A stretch of 64,000 nucleotides of DNA from a beta proteobacterium MWH-UniP1 (GCA_036362785.1 CP143625.1:1489401-1553400), one strand, 5' to 3'; shown: positions 37,891 to 47,728, counted from the first letter of the stretch. The notes: a model not told the origin generated them from the letters alone. Program-made: numbers and translations.

Positions 37891-37967
37891 GAACACACAA
37901 CACTCCCTACCCCTTCTCTATTTGTCACAACCCAAAGCCGCTGTGGCGGTGAATTGTTAAAACACTT

Positions 37968-39230
37968 ATGCATCTTTCAGAACTTAAAGCACTACACGTT
38001 ACGCAGCTGGTCGACCTGGCCATGACCCTGGAAATAGACAACGCCAGCCGCCTGCGCAAACAAGAACTCATGTTTGCCATCTTGAAGAAAAAGGCCAAGC
38101 TTGGCGAACAGATTTTCGGAGATGGCGTACTCGAAGTTCTGCCCGATGGCTTTGGCTTTTTACGGTCCCCAGAATCGTCTTACCTGGCCAGCACCGACGA
38201 CATTTATCTCTCCCCCTCGCAGATTCGACGCTTCAATCTGCACACCGGTGACTCGGTCGAAGGCGAGGTCCGCACCCCCAAAGAGGGCGAGCGTTACTTC
38301 GCACTGGTCAAGGTCGACAAGATCAATGGCCAGCCACCGGAAGCATCTAAAAACAAGATTCTTTTTGAAAACCTGACGCCACTCTTTCCCGACGAGCCGA
38401 TTCGCCTTGAGCGGGACATGAAGGGCGAAGAAAACATTACCGGCCGCGTGATCGACATGATTGCGCCGATTGGTAAAGGCCAGCGGGGCCTGCTGGTGGC
38501 ATCACCCAAAAGCGGTAAGACCGTGATGATGCAGCACATTGCCCATGCCATCACCACCAACCACCCGGAAGTCACGCTGATCGTGTTGCTGATTGATGAG
38601 CGCCCGGAAGAGGTCACCGAAATGCAGCGATCAGTGCGCGGCGAGGTGGTGGCCTCCACCTTCGATGAGCCCGCCACACGCCACGTTCAAGTGGCCGAGA
38701 TGGTGATTGAAAAAGCAAAGCGCCTGGTCGAACACAAAAAAGATGTGGTGATTCTGCTGGACTCGATCACACGGCTGGCCCGGGCCTATAACACCGTGGT
38801 GCCAACGTCTGGCAAAGTGTTGACCGGTGGTGTGGATGCCAACGCCCTGCATCGGCCCAAGCGCTTTTTCGGTGCCGCACGAAATATTGAAGAGGGCGGC
38901 TCGCTCACCATCATCGCCACTGCCCTGATTGATACCGGCAGCCGGATGGATGAAGTGATTTATGAAGAATTCAAAGGCACCGGCAATATGGAAGTCCACT
39001 TGGCCCGCCGCCTTGCCGAAAAACGGGTCTACCCGGCGATCAACATCAATCCGTCAGGCACCCGCCGCGAGGAGCTGCTGATCAAGCCCGATGTGCTGCA
39101 AAAGATCTGGATCCTGCGCAAGCTGCTGCACGACATGGACGAGCTCCAGGCCATGGAGTTCCTGCTCGACAAGATGAAGCAGACCAAAAACAACGCCGAG
39201 TTCTTCGACATGATGAAACGAGGCGGCTAA
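37968..39230 (+). CDS. rho: Transcription termination factor Rho
   Basis: The 420-residue hexameric RNA helicase has the N-terminal helix bundle ([14 protein letters not shown]), a cold-shock-like RNA-binding domain ([16 protein letters not shown]), Walker [12 protein letters not shown], Walker [14 protein letters not shown], the Q-loop region and [21 protein letters not shown]. It ends untranslated or excess transcripts in the cytosol. Confidence 0.98.
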   Translation: MHLSELKALHVTQLVDLAMTLEIDNASRLRKQELMFAILKKKAKLGEQIFGDGVLEVLPDGFGFLRSPESSYLASTDDIYLSPSQIRRFNLHTGDSVEGEVRTPKEGERYFALVKVDKINGQPPEASKNKILFENLTPLFPDEPIRLERDMKGEENITGRVIDMIAPIGKGQRGLLVASPKSGKTVMMQHIAHAITTNHPEVTLIVLLIDERPEEVTEMQRSVRGEVVASTFDEPATRHVQVAEMVIEKAKRLVEHKKDVVILLDSITRLARAYNTVVPTSGKVLTGGVDANALHRPKRFFGAARNIEEGGSLTIIATALIDTGSRMDEVIYEEFKGTGNMEVHLARRLAEKRVYPAININPSGTRREELLIKPDVLQKIWILRKLLHDMDELQAMEFLLDKMKQTKNNAEFFDMMKRGG

Positions 39231-39270
39231 ACCAGGGTCCATACGCCGGGAAGGCCCGCCGCAGGCGGGA

Positions 39271-39299
39271 TTCCGGGCGTGAGAAATTTCGTATATAAT
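39271..39299 (+). promoter_or_regulatory. Probable promoter of rpmE2
   Basis: There is a perfect TATAAT at 39294-39299 with a weak -35 (TTCCGG, 39271-39276) 17 bp upstream. The leader of about 60 nt ends with AAGGA before the ATG. Confidence 0.5.
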
Positions 39300-39367
39300 T
39301 CAAAGGTTTAGGCACGTAGCGGGGGGTTTTCAGCTCGCCGGCGACCCACACCAATTAAGGAAAAATC

Positions 39368-39649
39368 ATGAAACAAGGCATCCACCCCGATTACCGTGAA
39401 GTCGTGTTCGTCGACCTATCGAACGACTTCAAATTCATCACCCGCTCCACGGTCCAGACCAAAGAAACCATCAAATGGACCGACGGCAAGGAATACCCGC
39501 TTTACAAACTCGACACCAGCTCTGAATCTCACCCCTTCTTCACGGGCAAACAGAAACTGGTCGACACCGCTGGCCGTGTTGAGAAATTCCGCCAGAAGTT
39601 CGGTGCTAAAACCGGCAAGAGTGCCAAATCTGAAACGGCCGCCGGCTAA
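39368..39649 (+). CDS. rpmE2: 50S ribosomal protein L31 type B
   Basis: The 93-residue protein starts MKQGIHPDY and ends in a basic Lys/Ala tail. It contains no cysteine, so it is the zinc-free type B (C-minus) form. Type B L31 often replaces the zinc form when zinc is scarce; whether a second L31 gene exists cannot be seen here. AAGGAAAAATC precedes the ATG. A terminator follows after about 65 nt. Confidence 0.96.
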   Translation: MKQGIHPDYREVVFVDLSNDFKFITRSTVQTKETIKWTDGKEYPLYKLDTSSESHPFFTGKQKLVDTAGRVEKFRQKFGAKTGKSAKSETAAG

Positions 39650-39703
39650 TGCGGTGTCGGTCACGCAACGCCTTGGTGACCTAAGCACACTCAGCATTCG
39701 TTG

Positions 39704-41668
39704 ATGAACACGCACGAAAAAGGCAGCCGTCCGGCTGCCTTTTCTTTTTTCGACGGCAACTCCAACGCCCCGCTGCCGGGCCTGGCCGCAAGCGCAGCCA
39801 GCCGACTGCCGCGATGGGCCCTGATTGCACTGGTCCTGCTCTATGTGGGCCACGGACTGGTGCACCGTGATCCTTGGCGTGGCGATGATGTGATGGGCAT
39901 TGCGCTGGCCCGATCCGTGATCGAGGCGATCTGGTCGGGTGACATTGGTGGCCTCTTCATGCCTTACCTGCAGGGGTTTGCTGTGAATGGCACTGGGCCG
40001 CTTTGGGCTGCCATCAGTGCCCTGTTCATGCTGCCGGTCTATCTCTGGTCCGCCCTGCAACAAACACCACTGGCCATTGGGCTGCTCGACGATCTAGCAA
40101 GGATTCCGCTGGGTATTTCACTGTTGATTGGCCTGACCGCGATATGGAAAGCCACGGATCGGTTTGCTCGGCGGCGTGAGGCACAGCCAGTAGACCCCCT
40201 GGGGGTTGGCCCGAAGTCTCAGGATTTTGGAAAGACATTGGCCGATTGCGCTTTGCTGCTTACCACCGCAACCCTTGGGGTGATCTATCCCTGGCATCAG
40301 GCGGGCACGGCCAGCGTGAGCTTTATGCTGCTGGCCTTGTTGCTCTGGTCGTTCGCGACCGCCCCCGAAACACCCAAGCGCGCAGGGCGTCAATCCGGAA
40401 TCATTCTGGCCGCAGGCCTACTGACCCACGGCCTGGGGTTGGCGACCACCATTGTGCTGGCCATGGTCTTGGTGTTTTCCTTCGTTGGCCCCTACCAGCT
40501 GGTGGCACGCGAGTTTTATCGGCGCAGCTTCACGACTGCGGGGCTCATCGTCGGCATTTGGATTGGGCTATCGCTACTCACAAATCCCTGGGATCGCGTA
40601 ATTCAGTGGTGGGTGGCCGGTGTTTCGCAATGGTGGCTTCTGAAGTGGTTTACCAATCCGGTGTCCTTGCTGTCGATTAGCGGCTGGGCCAACGACAGCC
40701 TTTGGAAATGGTGGCCCCTATGGCCCATTGCGGCTTTTGGGCTTTGGAACGCGCGAAAAACTGCCTTGCTCAAGGCCCCCCACTGGGCTGTGCCACTTCT
40801 CTTTGTTGTGGCAACCATCTGCGCGGGATTGATTGGCCCCACCGAATGGAAAGTCCATCAACTCTTGCCGATTGCACCGCTTGCACTGATCGCGGCTTTT
40901 GGCCTGCTGTCTTTGCCCCGACCGATTGTGAATCTGGTCGACTGGTTTGCCGTGGTGCTCTTTACCGCGCTTGGCGTCTTTATCTGGCTTTACTGGAGCG
41001 CATTAAATTTCGGTTTCCCAGAAACATTGGCCAACCGTGTCCCACTACTGGCACCCGGTGTGAAAGGCAATGCCAATGTCTACGAGGTTTTCATTGGCAT
41101 CACGGCAACTTTGGCATGGATTGGCCTTGTGTCTTGGCGTGTGCGCCGCGGCAACCCCAGGCTGTGGCGCCCGGTGGTGTTGAGTGCCGGTGGTCTCACG
41201 CTGGTTTGGGTCTTGCTCATGACGCTATGGATTCCTGCCATCGACCGTATTCAAGGCCAGGCAACCCTGGCCAGCTCACTGACATCGGGCTGGGTGCGTG
41301 CCGCCGAAGTGAAATTGGAAATACCTGCCACGGAAGTGCGTCGTGCACTTGCCAATCGCCGTCACGGACAAACCAGTCTTAAGGCGACATCACCCACATC
41401 ATGTATTCGACTCTCCGGCGAGAGCGCCAACTTAGATGCCATGGCCGTTGCCATGACTCCGCTACCCATTGCCAACAAGGTCGATTGCATTTGGCAACTG
41501 GCGCTCTTTAATCCCAATCAGATTCGTGCCGTGGATCAGACCGCAAGGCTCGAAGCCGATCGTGCGGCGACACTGCCGCGATGGAAAATTGTCTGGCAGA
41601 GTTCGGTGGGCGAAGACCGCCGAAGCCGTGACCGATACGTGCTTTTAGAGCGTATTGATTCGCGCTGA
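39704..41668 (+). CDS. Large membrane protein, GT39/ArnT-like
   Basis: The protein, up to 654 residues, has 10-12 hydrophobic helices. An early periplasmic-loop segment HRDPWRGDDVMGIA resembles the acidic first loop of GT39/ArnT-type lipid-linked glycosyltransferases. A soluble C-terminal domain with CIRLSGESAN and a late cysteine follows. The function is inferred only from this outline. The start is uncertain: ATG 39704 lacks a ribosome site, and its first 16 codons encode the rpmE2 terminator, so a later non-ATG start is possible. It lies 11 nt before the MATE gene. Confidence 0.65.
   Translation: MNTHEKGSRPAAFSFFDGNSNAPLPGLAASAASRLPRWALIALVLLYVGHGLVHRDPWRGDDVMGIALARSVIEAIWSGDIGGLFMPYLQGFAVNGTGPLWAAISALFMLPVYLWSALQQTPLAIGLLDDLARIPLGISLLIGLTAIWKATDRFARRREAQPVDPLGVGPKSQDFGKTLADCALLLTTATLGVIYPWHQAGTASVSFMLLALLLWSFATAPETPKRAGRQSGIILAAGLLTHGLGLATTIVLAMVLVFSFVGPYQLVAREFYRRSFTTAGLIVGIWIGLSLLTNPWDRVIQWWVAGVSQWWLLKWFTNPVSLLSISGWANDSLWKWWPLWPIAAFGLWNARKTALLKAPHWAVPLLFVVATICAGLIGPTEWKVHQLLPIAPLALIAAFGLLSLPRPIVNLVDWFAVVLFTALGVFIWLYWSALNFGFPETLANRVPLLAPGVKGNANVYEVFIGITATLAWIGLVSWRVRRGNPRLWRPVVLSAGGLTLVWVLLMTLWIPAIDRIQGQATLASSLTSGWVRAAEVKLEIPATEVRRALANRRHGQTSLKATSPTSCIRLSGESANLDAMAVAMTPLPIANKVDCIWQLALFNPNQIRAVDQTARLEADRAATLPRWKIVWQSSVGEDRRSRDRYVLLERIDSR
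39715..39752 (+). terminator. Rho-independent terminator of rpmE2 inside the next gene
   Basis: The stem AAAAGGCAGCCG / CGGCTGCCTTTT has a 2-nt loop and is followed by a run of T (CTTTTTT). It lies just after the ATG at 39704, within the first codons of the downstream membrane-protein frame. Confidence 0.85.
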
Positions 41669-41679
41669 AAGACTGCACG

Positions 41680-43029
41680 ATGTCCACCACGCGGGCACGC
41701 GATGTTTTTCTTCTGGGTTGGCCTATCTTGGTGGGCCAGATCGCCGTGCTGGGCAATGGTGTCATCGACACCATCATGGCCGGCCAACGCTCAGCCGTTG
41801 ATCTGGCGATTGTTGGCCTTGGTGCCAGCATCTATATCAGCGTATTCGTTGGTTTTCGTGGCGTGTTGATGGGCCTAACCCCCATTGCCGCAGGCCATTT
41901 TGGCGCCGGGCGTTTGTCCGAGATTGGCGACGATGTCGGCCAGACCGTCTGGGTGGCCCTGATTCTGGCATTACTCGGTGTTCCCTTGTTGCTCTGGGCC
42001 GACCCGTGGCTGTGGCTGATCAAACCAGATCCATCATTACATGCGCCGCTGTCAGGCTATCTGCAGGCCACCTTAACCGCCCTGCCCGCCACCTTGCTGT
42101 TCAGTGTGTTTTTCACCCTGAACAGTGCAACGTCTCGGCCAGCGGTCACCATGACCATCAATCTTGTGGGGCTTGCCCTGAAGTGGCCACTCAACATGGT
42201 CTTCATGGATGGACTCTTTGGCTGGGTGGAGCCCATGGGTGCAGTTGGCTGTGCAGTCGCCACGGCAGTCTTGGCCTGGACATCTTTTTTCATTGGACTT
42301 GCGGTCTTGGCAATCGATCGGCGCTACCGTGAATTTCATATTCGACTGCGCCGCCCAGACACCAAGAAAATCGGTGAGCTCTTTCGAATTGGGCTGCCCA
42401 TCGGTGTTGGCTACCTGATTGAAGTCACATCCTTCACCCTGATGGCCCTCTTGATTGGTCGATTTGGCACGATTGCGAGCGCCAGCCACCAGGTTGCTGC
42501 CAACCTGGCAACACTCATGTTCATGGCACCGCTGGCGCTATCAAATGCCACCAGTATTTTGGCGGCCCAATGCATCGGCGCCCAAGATGAGCGAAAGGCT
42601 AGAGCGTGGGTCTTTGCCGGCATGCGGCTGGTGATGGGAATTGCAATCACTCTGAGTGTTGCGCTGGTGTTGTTCCGATCACCGATTGCAGCACTCTATG
42701 CAGAAAATGCCCAAGTCCGCGCCTTTGCAGAAACACTCATCGTGATGGCCGCAATCTGCCATGTGCTGGATGCCCTGCAGTGCCTGCTCTATTCCTCGCT
42801 GCGCGCATGGCGGATCACATTTGCACCCATGCTCGTCTATGGCGTGAGTCTGTGGGGGCTTGGCGTGGGGGGCGGCTGGCTATTTGCGAACCATCTATTC
42901 ACGCCTGATGCCAGCGCGGCCCAGGGTTTTTGGATTGGTAATTTCTGCGGCCTGGCACTGGCCTGCATGGGCCTTTGGTTCTTACTGCGGCAGCGGTTTT
43001 TGAATCCAGTTGTCGCGATAAAAACGTAA
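41680..43029 (+). CDS. MATE-family efflux transporter
   Basis: The 449-residue protein has about 12 hydrophobic helices in two homologous halves. [24 protein letters not shown] at the start and [24 protein letters not shown] at the start of the second half are typical of NorM-like multidrug/sodium antiporters. It is an inner-membrane drug or metabolite exporter of unknown substrate. Its last 48 bases overlap the 3' end of orn on the other strand. Confidence 0.9.
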   Translation: MSTTRARDVFLLGWPILVGQIAVLGNGVIDTIMAGQRSAVDLAIVGLGASIYISVFVGFRGVLMGLTPIAAGHFGAGRLSEIGDDVGQTVWVALILALLGVPLLLWADPWLWLIKPDPSLHAPLSGYLQATLTALPATLLFSVFFTLNSATSRPAVTMTINLVGLALKWPLNMVFMDGLFGWVEPMGAVGCAVATAVLAWTSFFIGLAVLAIDRRYREFHIRLRRPDTKKIGELFRIGLPIGVGYLIEVTSFTLMALLIGRFGTIASASHQVAANLATLMFMAPLALSNATSILAAQCIGAQDERKARAWVFAGMRLVMGIAITLSVALVLFRSPIAALYAENAQVRAFAETLIVMAAICHVLDALQCLLYSSLRAWRITFAPMLVYGVSLWGLGVGGGWLFANHLFTPDASAAQGFWIGNFCGLALACMGLWFLLRQRFLNPVVAIKT

Positions 43030-43542
43030 TTCCTGAATCGACTCTTCGATATCGGCCAATGCCGTGTGGGCCCCTTTTTTCTCAAAGCCCTTCATGACTG
43101 CAGGACTCCAACGCCGGCACAATTCTTTGATCGTGCTGACATCAATATTTCGATAATGAAAAAAGGCCTCGAGCTCAGGCATGTAACGGGCCATGAAGCG
43201 GCGGTCCTGATGGACCGTGTTGCCACACATCGGTGCCTTACCAGCCGGCACATAGCCACGTAAAAACGCCAAGAGCTCGGCAGCCGCCTGTGACTCCGTT
43301 GTGGTGGACGCCTTGACCTTGTCAATCAGGCCCGAACGGCCATGGGTACCTTTGTTCCAGGCATCCATGGCGTCTAACACCGTATCGGGCTGATGCACCA
43401 CCATCACGGGGCCAACCCCAAGGATATTGAGTTCAGCATCCGTCACGATCACCGCCACTTCCAAGATACGGTCGGTCTCGGGATTCAGGCCGCTCATTTC
43501 CATGTCGACCCACACCATATTGAGTTCATTTACCTGTGTCAT
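42982..43542 (-). CDS. orn: Oligoribonuclease
   Basis: The 186-residue DEDDh exonuclease degrades 2-5-nt RNAs and pGpG. Visible are [11 protein letters not shown] (Asp/Glu pair), [13 protein letters not shown] and the final His-x4-Asp in [11 protein letters not shown]. The start at 43542 ([12 protein letters not shown]) is preferred over 43551. Its 3' end is antisense to the MATE gene for 48 bp; divergent rsgA begins 23 nt away. Confidence 0.96.
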   Translation of the reverse strand: MTQVNELNMVWVDMEMSGLNPETDRILEVAVIVTDAELNILGVGPVMVVHQPDTVLDAMDAWNKGTHGRSGLIDKVKASTTTESQAAAELLAFLRGYVPAGKAPMCGNTVHQDRRFMARYMPELEAFFHYRNIDVSTIKELCRRWSPAVMKGFEKKGAHTALADIEESIQELRFYRDNWIQKPLPQ

Positions 43543-43565
43543 AGCCCGCAATCATAGCCTGTGCG

Positions 43566-44567
43566 ATGATTGCCGCCATGCCGTTAGACGCTCTATCCGC
43601 CCGCCTGCTCAGCCACCAAGGCCGCCAGGCTTTGGTATTGGACGAGGCCGGTGAGACTCGGCGCTGCGTGTATAAGGGCCGCGACTTAGCGCCCACGGCC
43701 AACGACCAGGTCATCATCGATACCACCGTGACACCGGCGGTCATCACAGCCATTGTCGAGCGCCACAACCAACTCATCCGTAGCGAGGCCCACCGGTCCA
43801 AGATTCTGGCCGCCAATATTGATCAGGCCATGATCGTGATTTCAGGGGCCCCGCTCTTTTCCGATGAACTGCTGGCCAGAATGATTTGCGCCTGTAGCGC
43901 CGAGCATATTCCTGGCATCGTTGTGCTCAATAAAATTGATTTAAAAGACGAAACAATTCGGGCCCGCGCACAGCTTGCGCCGTTTGGAGATTGCCTGCGG
44001 CTTTTGGGCTGGCGGATTTATGAAGTGTCTGCAAAACCGCAGGCCTCCCCACAGGTGTCAGACACCGCAGACAAGGTGTCTGACACCTGGCAAGATGGGT
44101 TGGCAAACGGATTGGCCCAACTTCGGCTGGCCCTCGAAAATAAAACGACCGTGATCATGGGCCAATCGGGCATGGGCAAGAGCAGCTTACTCAATGCACT
44201 GGTGCCCGGCTTTAATGCCATGACCCGCGAAATCTCTGAAGCGTTGCAAACGGGCAAGCACACCACCACCGCTGGACAAGTTGTGAAGTATTCAACGAGC
44301 CCAGGGCAAGACGGCGCACGCGCCTCAGATCAAGGCTGGTTGATTGACACGCCGGGGTTCCAACTCTTTGGCCTGCACCACTTGTCGGAAAGCCAGATGG
44401 CACTTGGCTTTCCAGAGTGGCGTGAAATTCACGAGCAAGATGGCCGATGCAAGTACTTCAATTGCCGGCACATCAATGAGCCCGGCTGCACGGTGCAGGC
44501 TGCTGCAGAAAATGGTCGCATTGCAAGGCGGCGGCTAGGCCTGTGGGCCAGTCTGGTTGGCGGCTAA
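43566..44567 (+). CDS. rsgA: Ribosome small subunit-dependent GTPase RsgA
   Basis: The 333-residue circularly permuted GTPase matures the 30S subunit. It has an OB fold, then G4 NKID, G1 GQSGMGKSSL, G3 DTPG and a C-terminal zinc knuckle with CKYFNCRH and GC. Between G4 and G1 the linker carries PQVSDTADKVSDTWQ, encoded by two copies of a 13-bp palindrome in inverted orientation, which looks like an inserted repeat. An alternative start is the ATG at 43578. Confidence 0.95.
   Translation: MIAAMPLDALSARLLSHQGRQALVLDEAGETRRCVYKGRDLAPTANDQVIIDTTVTPAVITAIVERHNQLIRSEAHRSKILAANIDQAMIVISGAPLFSDELLARMICACSAEHIPGIVVLNKIDLKDETIRARAQLAPFGDCLRLLGWRIYEVSAKPQASPQVSDTADKVSDTWQDGLANGLAQLRLALENKTTVIMGQSGMGKSSLLNALVPGFNAMTREISEALQTGKHTTTAGQVVKYSTSPGQDGARASDQGWLIDTPGFQLFGLHHLSESQMALGFPEWREIHEQDGRCKYFNCRHINEPGCTVQAAAENGRIARRRLGLWASLVGG
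44054..44087. repeat. Paired 13-bp palindromes inside rsgA
   Basis: GGTGTCAGACACC (44054-44066) and its reverse complement GGTGTCTGACACC (44075-44087) are separated by 8 nt. Each is a near-perfect palindrome, so the pair can fold into one long cruciform or two small ones. They encode a repeated V-S-D-T in a solvent-exposed linker. I found no other full copy in this window. Confidence 0.7.
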
Positions 44568-44587
44568 GCGCCTAGCCGATTGAATTA

Positions 44588-44619
44588 GAAAAAGTGTTCG
44601 CTAGTGCAACAACACTAGC
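44588..44619 (-). terminator. Possible terminator of the CobD/CbiB-like gene
   Basis: The stem GCTAGTG (44600-44606) / CACTAGC (44613-44619) overlaps the stop codon of the minus-strand gene. Five T residues follow after a 7-nt gap, so it is a weak candidate. Confidence 0.35.
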
Positions 44620-45649
44620 CTAGCCAGTGGCCAACTGACACCAAGAACATTAAGGCCACCCAAAGAATCAGTGCCCGCCAGACCAGACCAACAGCAGAGC
44701 GCAAGGAAGATTCGTCTGCCTCGCGAAAGTCGGGCATGTCTTGATACAGCGATGGCCACGGGCCACCGAGTGCCTCGGTCTCAGCAGGCTCATCAATCTG
44801 TATGGATACCGAATGGGCCTCGGGCACACTGAGCCGAACGCCCATAGCACCGGCACCTGAAGACAGAATCACACGCTCCGTGTCGTTGGCATGGGGCACA
44901 AAACCAGATTTGATTCGCCACATCAAAATGGCATCTTCAAAGTTACCCACAATCGCAAACACGATGGCGGTGACGCGTGCGGGAAACCAGTCGATCCAGG
45001 CAAAAGCACGGACTGCAAATTCGCCAAAAGGTGACAGCGGTGGCGTTGGCGCATTCGGCGCAAGACTGACTTCCTGGCGGGCGTCGGCCCAGACACGCCG
45101 TGCCTCAGCGCTTAAGCGATACAGCATGGCACCGGCAGGGCCGGGCAGAATCACAAACCAGAACAGCACACCAAAGACGTGACGCTGCGCCCCCACCAAG
45201 GCAAGACGAATGGCCTCGCGAGAGATGGCCGATGCATCACCCGAATCGGCCGCGATACGGGTCATGAGATCACCACCAGAGTGGGCCGCCCACTTCCTTA
45301 ACTCTTCGCGGGCCAGCGGTAGATCGTTGTTGGCCAAGGCCAACTGGATTTCGGTGAAGCGATTGCTGAACTGACGAAAACCAATCGTTACATAGAGCAC
45401 ACCAATTGTGGCCAGAAAACCCAGAATCACATGGACCCGAGTGAGCAGCGCCACAACGATCCAGGTCAACAGCGTGCCGCCAATGACCACCACCAGCCAT
45501 GTCCATCGGGCCGAAGCCGCATCGCCCGCATTGGTCACACGCTCGGCGCGCAACAAAATCCGCTCGATCCACGAGCCCAGGCGTGAGTCATCCCGGACGG
45601 GCCGGACCTGCTCAAGCAACATGGCAAAAATAAAGCTAAATAGCGTCAT
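44615..45649 (-). CDS. CobD/CbiB-like (AmpE-like) inner-membrane protein
   Basis: The 344-residue protein has several hydrophobic segments: a first helix near residues 47-70, a pair near 70-95, one at 155-175 and one at the C terminus. Segments such as FVILPGPAGAMLYRLS and RVTAIVFAIVGNF match the CbiB/CobD superfamily. In Burkholderiales this protein sits beside the Nudix-rplS-trmD genes without any cobalamin genes, so a role in B12 synthesis is doubtful; AmpE-like membrane functions are another possibility. Confidence 0.75.
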   Translation of the reverse strand: MTLFSFIFAMLLEQVRPVRDDSRLGSWIERILLRAERVTNAGDAASARWTWLVVVIGGTLLTWIVVALLTRVHVILGFLATIGVLYVTIGFRQFSNRFTEIQLALANNDLPLAREELRKWAAHSGGDLMTRIAADSGDASAISREAIRLALVGAQRHVFGVLFWFVILPGPAGAMLYRLSAEARRVWADARQEVSLAPNAPTPPLSPFGEFAVRAFAWIDWFPARVTAIVFAIVGNFEDAILMWRIKSGFVPHANDTERVILSSGAGAMGVRLSVPEAHSVSIQIDEPAETEALGGPWPSLYQDMPDFREADESSLRSAVGLVWRALILWVALMFLVSVGHWLG

Positions 45650-45680
45650 GGCCGTTAGTCTAGCTGCTTCGGGTCAAGTT

Positions 45681-46400
45681 TCAATTTTGATGCCAGGCGG
45701 CATGCAGTAGGTGGTAGAGATTGCGCAACATGGCCGCCGTTGCACCCCAGATAAAGAAATCCTGGTAGGGCATGGCATAGAACTGGATTCGCTCACCCGT
45801 TGGGCTTCGCTCCGCGGGAATGACACGGACCTGGTGGTGGCTGGGGTTCATCAGAAACGAGAGCGGCACCTGAAAAATATCCGCCACCTCGCGCTTATCG
45901 GCGGTAAAACTCGGCTGCGCCTGAATATGGCCAATCACCGGCGTGACGCAAAATCCTGTCGCCGTGAAGTAGTCAGGCAGTCGGCCCAAGACCTGGACCG
46001 ACTGCGGGGAAAGACCAATTTCTTCGAAGGCCTCCCGCAGGGCAGTGGCCTCGACCGATGGGTCATAGCGCTCAGCACGGCCCCCAGGAAAACTAATCTG
46101 ACCAGCATGACTGGACAGACCAGAGGTGCGTTTGGTGAGCACCACCTGTGGCTGCTCATGGCCCACCAGGGGAATCAGTACCGATGCCCTAACCGCATTT
46201 TCTGGTGTGACTGGACGCACGGGCCTGCGGCGATCACGCAACAATTCAGGGGACCAACTTGGAAACGTGGGATCGGCACGGACTCGAGAAAACAAAGTGT
46301 CGAGGGCCGAAAACGACAAAGCCTGCTCGGGTAGAGCAGGCTCTGTGGGGCGGGCTTCAAAGTCCGCTGATTCGGGATCGAAGCCAATCTGGGACGACAT
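45681..46400 (-). CDS. nudL: Nudix hydrolase, CoA pyrophosphatase type
   Basis: The 239-residue hydrolase has the Nudix box in GGRAERYDPSVEATALREAFEEIGL (written as the pattern G-x5-E-x7-RE-x2-EE-x-G). Just before it is the UPF0035 motif LTKRTSGLSSHAGQISFPGG that marks coenzyme A diphosphatases. It probably splits CoA to phosphopantetheine and 3',5'-ADP. It follows rplS after 36 nt on the same strand. Confidence 0.88.
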   Translation of the reverse strand: MSSQIGFDPESADFEARPTEPALPEQALSFSALDTLFSRVRADPTFPSWSPELLRDRRRPVRPVTPENAVRASVLIPLVGHEQPQVVLTKRTSGLSSHAGQISFPGGRAERYDPSVEATALREAFEEIGLSPQSVQVLGRLPDYFTATGFCVTPVIGHIQAQPSFTADKREVADIFQVPLSFLMNPSHHQVRVIPAERSPTGERIQFYAMPYQDFFIWGATAAMLRNLYHLLHAAWHQN

Positions 46401-46436
46401 GATGACCCGTTGGCTCCGGCCCTTGTGCGACCTGAA

Positions 46437-46832
46437 TTACTCGGCGGCCGAATCAGCCTTGCCTGCGTCAGCTTTGCGTGCAGGCAGCTTTTCGCGGATA
46501 CGGGCCGATTTGCCGGAACGATCACGCAGGTAATACAGCTTGGCACGGCGAACATCACCGCGACGCTTGACTTCAATCTTTGCAATCAGGGGTGAGTACA
46601 ACTGGAAGGTTCTCTCAACGCCCTCGCCCGAGGAAATTTTTCGAACGATAAACGAGGAATTCAATCCACGATTACGTTTTGCGATGACCACGCCCTCGTA
46701 GGCCTGCATACGTTTGCGGTTACCTTCCACCACATTCACGCTAACGACCACGGTATCCCCTGGTGCGAATTCGGGGATGTCTTTGCCAAGACGGGCAATT
46801 TCTTCCTGCTCAATTTGACGGATCAGATCCAT
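46437..46832 (-). CDS. rplS: 50S ribosomal protein L19
   Basis: The 131-residue protein starts [13 protein letters not shown] and contains [39 protein letters not shown] and [18 protein letters not shown]. The Ala/Lys/Asp C-terminal tail extends about 10 residues past the usual end. The start at 46832 is the family start, although the frame stays open to 46901. A 168-nt gap separates it from trmD. Confidence 0.98.
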   Translation of the reverse strand: MDLIRQIEQEEIARLGKDIPEFAPGDTVVVSVNVVEGNRKRMQAYEGVVIAKRNRGLNSSFIVRKISSGEGVERTFQLYSPLIAKIEVKRRGDVRRAKLYYLRDRSGKSARIREKLPARKADAGKADSAAE

Positions 46833-47000
46833 GATTTCTCCAAAAACCATCGTGGGTCCAAGAGGAGAACATCGCTTAAGCGATTGCGCGATATTGCGCA
46901 CGTTCCCATTGACCTATTGGATGGGGTTCACAATTAACAACACTCATTTTTTGGCGCGACCCCGAGTGATGAAACGATCGGAATCGGTCACAAGAAACGA

Positions 47001-47717
47001 CTAGTCCGGTTTTTCTAACAGGTCTGGCCGAAGCTGCTCTGTGGCCGCTAAAGCGGCCTTTTTGCGCCAATCTGCGATTCTCTCATGATGTCCGGATAAA
47101 AGCACGTCGGGCACGGCCTGCCCCGCGAATACCTCTGGCCGGGTGTAGTGGGGCCAATCCAACAGCTGGCCACCGGAAAACGAGTCCTGCACCGCCGATT
47201 CGGCATCGCGCAAGGCCCCAGGCAGGCGACGAATCGCGCCATCTAAGACGGCCATCGCCGCAATCTCGCCGCCCGAGAGCACAAAGTCCCCCAGGCTCCA
47301 GAGTTCATCGACCTGCTGATCAATAAACCGCTGATCCACACCCTCGTAACGCCCGCAGATGATGGTCCAACAAGGCGTAGTGGCCACCCGGTCCATCAGG
47401 GCCTGGTTCATCGGCTGGCCGGCTGGACTCATCAGCACCACCGGGCCCGGGGCAAGGCCTGCTGCCTGTTGCTGGGTTTTTACGGCAGCCACCGCCTCGG
47501 TCAGGGGGCCGGGCATCATGACCATGCCAGGGCCGCCGCCATAGGGCCGATCGTCGACGGTTTTATAAGCGTCGTGGGCGTAGTCCCGCAGCTGGTGGGT
47601 GTGCAGCTGGGCAAGCCCCCGGTCCAGGGCGCGGCCGGTAATGCCAAATTTCGAGACCGCATGAAACATCTCGGGAAAGATGGTCACGATGTCAAAACGC
47701 ACCAAAGGCTGGGCCAT
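47001..47717 (-). CDS. trmD: tRNA (guanine-37-N1) methyltransferase
   Basis: The 238-residue SPOUT enzyme methylates G37 next to the anticodon. The trefoil-knot segments are FDIVTIFPEMF, DDRPYGGGPGMVM, CGRYEGVDQRF and GDFVLSGGEIAAM. The start at 47717 was chosen to match the family; the frame extends to 47840 through unrelated sequence. It is 11 nt downstream of rimM. Confidence 0.97.
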   Translation of the reverse strand: MAQPLVRFDIVTIFPEMFHAVSKFGITGRALDRGLAQLHTHQLRDYAHDAYKTVDDRPYGGGPGMVMMPGPLTEAVAAVKTQQQAAGLAPGPVVLMSPAGQPMNQALMDRVATTPCWTIICGRYEGVDQRFIDQQVDELWSLGDFVLSGGEIAAMAVLDGAIRRLPGALRDAESAVQDSFSGGQLLDWPHYTRPEVFAGQAVPDVLLSGHHERIADWRKKAALAATEQLRPDLLEKPD

Positions 47718-47728
47718 GCGAACTGCTC

